In this document: positions 9,937 to 13,539 of the stretch, piece after piece | Numbering within the stretch: the stretch's first letter is position 1 | Layout of the letters: every line of letters starts with the position of its first letter | From: Alphaproteobacteria bacterium UBA1002 | GTDB taxonomy: Bacteria > Pseudomonadota > Alphaproteobacteria > Rickettsiales > UBA998 | Length of the DNA: 13,539 nucleotides | NCBI GenBank assembly: GCA_002291845.1 | Contig: DBAU01000082.1 | Location: 1 to 13,539, forward strand | Reading direction: 5' to 3' | The notes under the pieces: model-generated | What the model was told of the DNA's origin: nothing | Databases searched by the model: none | What the model saw: the letters and a program-made list of their open reading frames with translations, nothing else | Program-made: the position numbers and the translations under genes

Positions 9937-10563
9937 TTAGGCGTGACCGGCCGTAGGTGAAAAGCGCGACATATCGATACCGAGTACACCCGCGGCACGG
10001 GACCATTTTGCCTCATGATCAGCCCCAAATACCAACGCAGGTGTAGCGGGCACAGAAATCCAACTATTCTGCTCTATCTCGGCTTCCAGCTGCCCCGCCC
10101 CCCAACCGGCATAGCCCAACATCAGCAAGCGCTGCATCGGCCCATGGCCCTGGGCAATGTCTTTCAAAATATTCGCAGAAGCCGTTACCGACAGACCATT
10201 ATCAAAGCGAAGCGAGACATCACTTACATAATCATTAGAGTGCAGGAGAAAGCCCCGCTGTTCCTCTACCGGCCCCCCATGCATAACCATCAGCTCACGC
10301 ATGGACGGCATCATAGCGATGTCCAGCTGCGTCAATACTTCCGAATAATGAATCTGATGGAGCGGCTTATTGACAATCAGCCCCATCGCGCCGTCTTCAT
10401 TGTGGGCAAAAAGATAAATCACAGACCGGACAAATAAATCTCCCTGCACCTGTGGCGTTGCCACCAGCAGCTGCCCCTCCAGCCAGCCCTCCATAGGCCG
10501 GTGTGAAGCGGGCTCAGGCGCCGAGGGACGATGGAAGGTGAATATCTCAGACGTCATTTTCAT
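9937..10563 (-). CDS. yqgE: YqgE/AlgH family protein (DUF179)
   Basis: The family blocks are clear: 'LEGQLLVATPQVQGDLFVRSVIYLFAHNEDGAMGLIVNKPL' (from about residue 27), 'MHGGPVEEQRGFLLHS', 'LLMLGYAGWGAGQLEAEIEQNSWISVPA' and a C-terminal 'KWSRAAGVLGID'. The domain is complete at about 180 residues. A roughly 25-residue N-terminal extension is longer than usual, so a later start is possible, but no better Shine-Dalgarno marks one; ATG at 10563 and ATG at 10557 are both near a weak site. The molecular function of YqgE/AlgH is not firmly established; AlgH was named from work on alginate regulation in Pseudomonas. It follows the ygfZ-like gene by 76 bases on the same strand. Confidence 0.93.
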   Translation of the reverse strand: MKMTSEIFTFHRPSAPEPASHRPMEGWLEGQLLVATPQVQGDLFVRSVIYLFAHNEDGAMGLIVNKPLHQIHYSEVLTQLDIAMMPSMRELMVMHGGPVEEQRGFLLHSNDYVSDVSLRFDNGLSVTASANILKDIAQGHGPMQRLLMLGYAGWGAGQLEAEIEQNSWISVPATPALVFGADHEAKWSRAAGVLGIDMSRFSPTAGHA

Positions 10564-10639
10564 GTGTGATGCTTATTTACCTGAACATTAGTTTCTGGTG
10601 CCCCAAAGGACGTATTTTAAATGAACATACCCCGGAGGA

Positions 10640-11572
10640 TTATGCACTAGCCTCTTCACTTTCCGCGGGATGCCACCACAGGGTACGCAACCGTACCGGG
10701 AGCCCATCCACATGCGGCGCTTCATCACGCTGCATCGCCATCCGCCACAAATCAAGGCGAATCAGCGCAAAACCTTCTTCTGCGACACTAGAGCGCATCT
10801 CACCGATTTCTTTTTCTCCCGCCATGATGGGGGTTCCGGCCTTAGGGAGCGGCGCATCGGCGGATATTGCGCAGAGACGTTTGCGTACCACCGCCCGGTG
10901 CTTGGAGCGCGCAGTGACTTCCTGCCCCACATAGCACCCTTTGGTAAAGCTGACACCATGGAGCACATCATACCCATTTTCCAATAGAATGGTGCGATCA
11001 ATCTCCGCATCCACCGCTCCGTCCGGGACGCCTTCACGGATACGATATGCTTCATACGTTTCTCGGGGACGGGACGACAGCGCGTGCTGCGCAATGAAGG
11101 CATCCGCCACCTCTGCATGATCTGCAATCACACGCACGCCCAGCGGCGCATGACGTGGATCGACAAAGCAGCGCACCCGTCCGTGGGCCTGATCGAGCGT
11201 CCTCGCCTCCCCTTCTCGTGGCGCCAGACCAAGACGCGCGGGGGCATTCTCTCCGAATATGGCCAGAACCACCGCGTCCGTTACGGGACTCAGCGTGACA
11301 CGGCTACGCAATTTGTAAAGGTTAAGGGTGCGCTGCAACGCCGGCAAACGGCCCGCATCTACTTCCAAAAGGATGCTGCCGTCTTCCTCCGCCAGCACGA
11401 AAAAATCAAACTGAAACTTTCCTTGTGCAGACAGTAATGCAGCAAACAGGGCACGTTGGGGGGTGGCATGCGTGATATCGTTGGTAATCAGCCCCTGTAG
11501 AAACTCTGCCACATCCTCGCCTTGCAAGCGAAGCAGCGCGCGGTCTTTCAGTGTTACAACGGTATCGGTCAT
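10640..11572 (-). CDS. ygfZ: YgfZ/GcvT-domain folate-binding protein
   Basis: The diagnostic YgfZ motif K-G-C-Y-x-G-Q-E is present ('TKGCYVGQEVTARSKHR', Cys at residue 213). The N-terminal part, 'LKDRALLRLQGEDVAEFLQGLITNDI', 'ALLSAQGKFQFDFFV' and 'LYKLRSRV', matches the GcvT-like tetrahydrofolate-binding fold. YgfZ/Iba57-type proteins assist assembly or repair of certain Fe-S enzymes in a folate-dependent way. The 310-residue length is normal. ATG at 11570-11572 lies 31 bases after the stop of the glycosyltransferase gene; an AGGG immediately before the ATG is closer than optimal. It is probably co-transcribed with the upstream glycosyltransferase. Confidence 0.93.
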   Translation of the reverse strand: MTDTVVTLKDRALLRLQGEDVAEFLQGLITNDITHATPQRALFAALLSAQGKFQFDFFVLAEEDGSILLEVDAGRLPALQRTLNLYKLRSRVTLSPVTDAVVLAIFGENAPARLGLAPREGEARTLDQAHGRVRCFVDPRHAPLGVRVIADHAEVADAFIAQHALSSRPRETYEAYRIREGVPDGAVDAEIDRTILLENGYDVLHGVSFTKGCYVGQEVTARSKHRAVVRKRLCAISADAPLPKAGTPIMAGEKEIGEMRSSVAEEGFALIRLDLWRMAMQRDEAPHVDGLPVRLRTLWWHPAESEEASA

Positions 11573-11580
11573 TCCCTAAA

Positions 11581-11601
11581 CATAGGATGACTTCCCCTAT
11601 G
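11581..11601. repeat. Inverted repeat in the glycosyltransferase-ygfZ gap
   Basis: CATAGG (11581-11586) and CCTATG (11596-11601) are perfect 6-bp arms around a 9-base spacer and fill most of the 31-base gap. There is no U-tract, so it is not a standard terminator. It might be a weak RNA hairpin between cistrons or a protein-binding site. Confidence 0.4.
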
Positions 11602-11603
11602 CT

Positions 11604-12689
11604 TCAAGCGACTGCGGAAATCCCATGCATGACCTCCGGCACCTGCGCCTGTGAGACTGCGTGACGGCGTACCATCTCTTCCAGATACTCAGAGACCCCC
11701 CGACAAACTTTTTCTCGTACATGGTGTTGTTTCAGCCGGTGAAATGCATTGCTGGCGAGGGTTCGGGCCATATCCTCATCCTGCAGCAAATGCGCAAGGC
11801 CCGCAGCGAGAGCATCAGGATTGTCGCGTCCGACAAGCCACCCCTCTTGCCCATGGGAAAGCATGATGGACGGCCCTTCTGCATCGGTAGCGACAATGGG
11901 CAATTTGGCGGCCATGGCTGGCAAGAGCGCACGGCCATTTTGTCCCTCACGCACGGGGTAGCAAAACAGATCCGCCTTGGCGTAATACGCGCTAATATCT
12001 GACAGAGGCGGCAGAAACTGGACACTACCCAGCAGCCCCAGGCGCCGTGCCAGCCAGCGGTAGCGCCACACACGCACCCCTTCCCCAACAATCTGGGCAC
12101 GGCAGGGGACACCTTGCGCCGCCAGCTGACTCAACGCCATCAGAAAATCTTGCACGCCGCCCGCTTCGTGTAATGGCGCATGCACTAGAATAGTTGGCGG
12201 CTGACGCCAGAGGGGGCGAATAAACCCACTGCGATAATCAATCATGGGCGGTACAAACAGACAACGCTGGGCATCTCCCCCCGCCTCAATGAGCATCTGA
12301 AACGCGGCATGACTGGATAAAAATGTGCAATCAGCGTCTTGTGCCCAGGCAACCGCATCGCCTTCTGTCACTGCAATGAATGGCAAAGAATGCGTCATTG
12401 CTTGCCGCGCCAGCGCCATCGCCACAGGATCATAAAGCAACACCGCATCGGCACGCAACGTACGCAGCAAAGGGCCTAAGCGCGCAGCGGCACGCCGATC
12501 ACGGGCGCCGAGTGCGGCCTTTAATGCCAGCTGAGAGATTGGCAGGGTGCGTAGCCATGTTGCGGCTGATGCAGAAGGATGGGTGATGACGGCGGTCTCA
12601 TGGCCAAGCGCCAACAACCCCGGCAGCATCTCAGCCAGACGGGCTTCCACCCGCGGATCACACGACAGCATGATATGAACAAGACGCAC
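11604..12689 (-). CDS. GT4-like (GT-B fold) glycosyltransferase
   Basis: The 361-residue protein has the two-lobed GT-B layout. The N-terminal lobe starts with 'MRLVHIMLSCDPRVEARL...GHETAVITHPS'. The C-terminal lobe has 'PPTILVHAPLHEAGG', 'AQIVGEGVRVWRYRWLARRLGLLGSVQFLPPLSD' and 'LFCYPVREGQNGRALLPAMAAKLPIVATDAEGP'. The last motif corresponds to the nucleotide-sugar EX7E region, but the second Glu (usual LLEAMA) is replaced by Pro257 with one extra residue before it, so donor chemistry may differ. Donor and acceptor are unknown, and no surface-polysaccharide cluster is nearby. The GTG start at 12687-12689 is well supported by a perfect AAGGAG five bases upstream. There is no signal peptide or membrane segment. 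Confidence 0.8.
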   Translation of the reverse strand: MRLVHIMLSCDPRVEARLAEMLPGLLALGHETAVITHPSASAATWLRTLPISQLALKAALGARDRRAAARLGPLLRTLRADAVLLYDPVAMALARQAMTHSLPFIAVTEGDAVAWAQDADCTFLSSHAAFQMLIEAGGDAQRCLFVPPMIDYRSGFIRPLWRQPPTILVHAPLHEAGGVQDFLMALSQLAAQGVPCRAQIVGEGVRVWRYRWLARRLGLLGSVQFLPPLSDISAYYAKADLFCYPVREGQNGRALLPAMAAKLPIVATDAEGPSIMLSHGQEGWLVGRDNPDALAAGLAHLLQDEDMARTLASNAFHRLKQHHVREKVCRGVSEYLEEMVRRHAVSQAQVPEVMHGISAVA

Positions 12690-12820
12690 TCACGCTCCTT
12701 AACGGATGATTGGCTCAATCTGCCTACTGGTTTTCCCAATTAAATGCAATGCGATGCCTAATGCACAGGATTACAGACAGCCGAACAGACCTTTTTTTGT
12801 ACCAGTGCACTTTTTTTGAT
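12690..12820. other. Gap between usg and the glycosyltransferase gene with paired T7/A7 tracts
   Basis: This 131-base gap holds the AAGGAG site of the glycosyltransferase and two CTTTTTTTG blocks (T-runs at 12792-12798 and 12811-12817) spaced 19 bases, about two helical turns, around an AGTGCACT palindrome. On the minus strand these are A-tracts upstream of the glycosyltransferase and could bend DNA or act as an upstream element. No convincing -35/-10 pair or terminator was found. Confidence 0.4.
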
Positions 12821-13087
12821 TTAATGAATGGAGTAGACGTCCTTCACCCAGCGATAGTCGGAGGGGCGAATCAGCTCGCAGCTGGCCACTTTAACCGAAT
12901 GGAGCTTTCCATCAAGCGATCGCTCCCAGAACTCAAGAAATTTATGCAGCTGGGGGAAATCAGGCGTTAAATCAAGCTCTTGCCAGATATAGGCCTGCAG
13001 TAAACTGGGGTGGTCGGGCAGATGATAAAGTATTTCTGCCGTTGTTAAGCGGTAGTCCTCCAACAGGATCCGTTTAAAATCGCCCAT
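12821..13087 (-). CDS. usg: Usg family protein
   Basis: The 88-residue protein matches the small Usg family of alphaproteobacteria: 'YRLTTAEILYHLPDHPSLLQAYIWQELDLTPDFPQLHKFLEFWERSLDGKLHSVKVA'. The length is typical. The family function is unknown to me; the name comes from a gene found beside tryptophan biosynthesis genes. There is no signal peptide or membrane segment, so the protein is probably cytoplasmic. ATG at 13085-13087 follows CAGGTGT, a close but plausible ribosome-binding site. A perfect CtrA-type box lies 62 bases upstream, next to a -10-like TATATT, suggesting cell-cycle-linked expression. Confidence 0.85.
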   Translation of the reverse strand: MGDFKRILLEDYRLTTAEILYHLPDHPSLLQAYIWQELDLTPDFPQLHKFLEFWERSLDGKLHSVKVASCELIRPSDYRWVKDVYSIH

Positions 13088-13131
13088 ACACCTGCCGCCC
13101 TTTGAGCCACTTACGTGTAATCCACAATGAC

Positions 13132-13165
13132 AATATAGGCATCATGTTGTTAAATTTACATTAAC
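13132..13165 (-). promoter_or_regulatory. CtrA-type box and -10 element upstream of usg
   Basis: GTTAA (13149-13153), seven bases, then TTAAC (13161-13165) form a perfect CtrA recognition palindrome, readable on both strands. On the minus strand it is followed after 11 bases by TATATT (13132-13137). That places the box over the -35 region, the usual position for CtrA-controlled promoters in alphaproteobacteria. The box also lies 164 bases upstream of the rightward promoter at 13329, so it could affect either direction. Confidence 0.6.
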
Positions 13166-13279
13166 ACCGGGTTTTTTCGTGCTGCCTTACATCAACGCCG
13201 CCCCCCTAGACGCCGCAACAACACAGCACAACCGGTGCTCTATGGAAGAAACTTGAGGGAAAAAGGCCCCGTAAAATCA

Positions 13280-13303
13280 GGCGCTTTCACGCCGAATTTT
13301 TTT
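13280..13303 (+). terminator. Terminator-like hairpin with T7 run, no gene upstream
   Basis: GGCG (13280-13283), a six-base loop, CGCC (13290-13293), then GAA and seven Ts (13297-13303). The stem is only 4 bp. No plus-strand gene precedes it, so it either closes a short unannotated transcript, insulates the promoter at 13329, or is a chance hairpin whose T-run serves as an upstream element. Confidence 0.25.
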
Positions 13304-13357
13304 CTCATCCAATCTCGATTTTTTTTCATTGACGGCCTCCAGAGGCGGCTATATAAG
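13297..13357 (+). promoter_or_regulatory. Strong sigma-70-type promoter with UP-like T-tracts (rRNA-operon style)
   Basis: TTGACG (13329-13334), a 17-base spacer, then TATAAG (13352-13357). A T8 tract (13319-13326) lies directly before the -35 and a T7 tract (13297-13303) about two helical turns further up, as in UP elements of rRNA promoters. Transcription should begin near 13364. TTGACGG and CTATATAAG are, from memory, typical of alphaproteobacterial rrn promoters. Confidence 0.65.
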
Positions 13358-13363
13358 ACAACT

Positions 13364-13539
13364 CCCTTCGCGAGGAGGGATGCAGAAAAATAGATTCTGC
13401 TGCTGCTAGACAAGTGAAGAAGAGTTTTTCTGAAACCGTAAGGTCAACGTTCCTTTCCGGGCGTTGATCATGCGAGTTGATGCGATCACATCGTTTTAAA
13501 GAATCGTTACGGACGACAAGAGCCAGTGCTACAAGACGC
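13364..13539 (+). other. Structured untranslated leader, probably of an rRNA operon, cut by window end
   Basis: The 176 bases after the promoter have no substantial open frame but several hairpins: TCCCT/AGGGA near 13364-13380, GCAGAA/TTCTGC (13382-13387 with 13395-13400), and TCAACG/CGTTGA (13444-13449 with 13462-13467). AAGTGAAGAAGAG (13412-13424) resembles the AAGTGAAGAAAGAG element I recall from alphaproteobacterial rrn leaders. The 16S 5' motif (AGAGTTTGATC) is not reached and no clear boxA is seen. Another strongly expressed RNA or gene is possible. Confidence 0.45.

Noticed and set aside
10566..10934. Plus-strand 122-codon frame starting in the yqgE-ygfZ gap
   Set aside because: Most of it lies antisense to ygfZ, and the translation shows no family features.
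12785..12820. T-runs read as rho-independent terminators
   Set aside because: No stable hairpin precedes either run on the plus strand, and on the minus strand, where the genes are, the runs are A-tracts.
13088..13539. tRNA, tmRNA or CRISPR in the 450-base non-coding end
   Set aside because: No cloverleaf with a T-loop (GTTCRANNC) and CCA-type end, and no repeated spaced units, were found; the visible structure fits a promoter and leader.

Overview
The window reads as a chromosomal segment of an alphaproteobacterium. I infer this from the Usg-family gene, a perfect CtrA-type box (GTTAA-N7-TTAAC), the glyQ/glyS/ppdK neighbourhood and the protein sequences themselves. Most of it is GC-rich; one 60-base line inside ppdK (5161-5220) counts to 41 G+C. 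I cannot name the genus. The lineage call is inference from gene content, not from a search.

Layout, left to right. Bases 1-591 (+) are the 3' part of an acid-ceramidase/NAAA-like Ntn hydrolase cut by the window edge. It overlaps tail-to-tail by 4 bases with a divergent malonyl-CoA-decarboxylase-like gene (-, stop at 588). Everything else coding is on the minus strand. Bases 1842-3488 form the most unusual part: a 61-bp copy of the 3' end of ppdK lies at 1842-1902, and the native 3' end lies at 3428-3488. Between them is a single AT-richer gene (1948-3366) for an unrecognised 472-residue protein with a twin-arginine-type N-terminus. This looks like an insertion at the end of ppdK that left the gene intact, but no recombinase is visible.

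The central block is a housekeeping cluster transcribed leftwards: DUF2061 membrane protein, glyQ, panD, glyS, ppdK. panD (aspartate 1-decarboxylase) sits between the two glycyl-tRNA synthetase subunit genes and overlaps both, by 1 and 8 bases, so the three are almost certainly translated from one message. Further right, also on the minus strand, are yqgE/algH (DUF179), a ygfZ-like folate-binding protein, a GT4-like glycosyltransferase and a Usg-family gene.

The last 450 bases are non-coding. They hold the CtrA box, placed as if it covers the -35 region of usg, and a strong rightward promoter (TTGACG-N17-TATAAG behind two T-tracts). The promoter is followed by a structured leader of about 175 bases that runs off the window. 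The promoter and leader look like the start of an rRNA operon, but no 16S sequence is reached, so that remains inference.

Pathway links: PPDK handles pyruvate/PEP interconversion, PanD makes beta-alanine for pantothenate and CoA, GlyQS charges tRNA-Gly, and the MCD-like protein may turn malonyl-CoA into acetyl-CoA. No tRNA gene, CRISPR array, transposase or integrase was seen.
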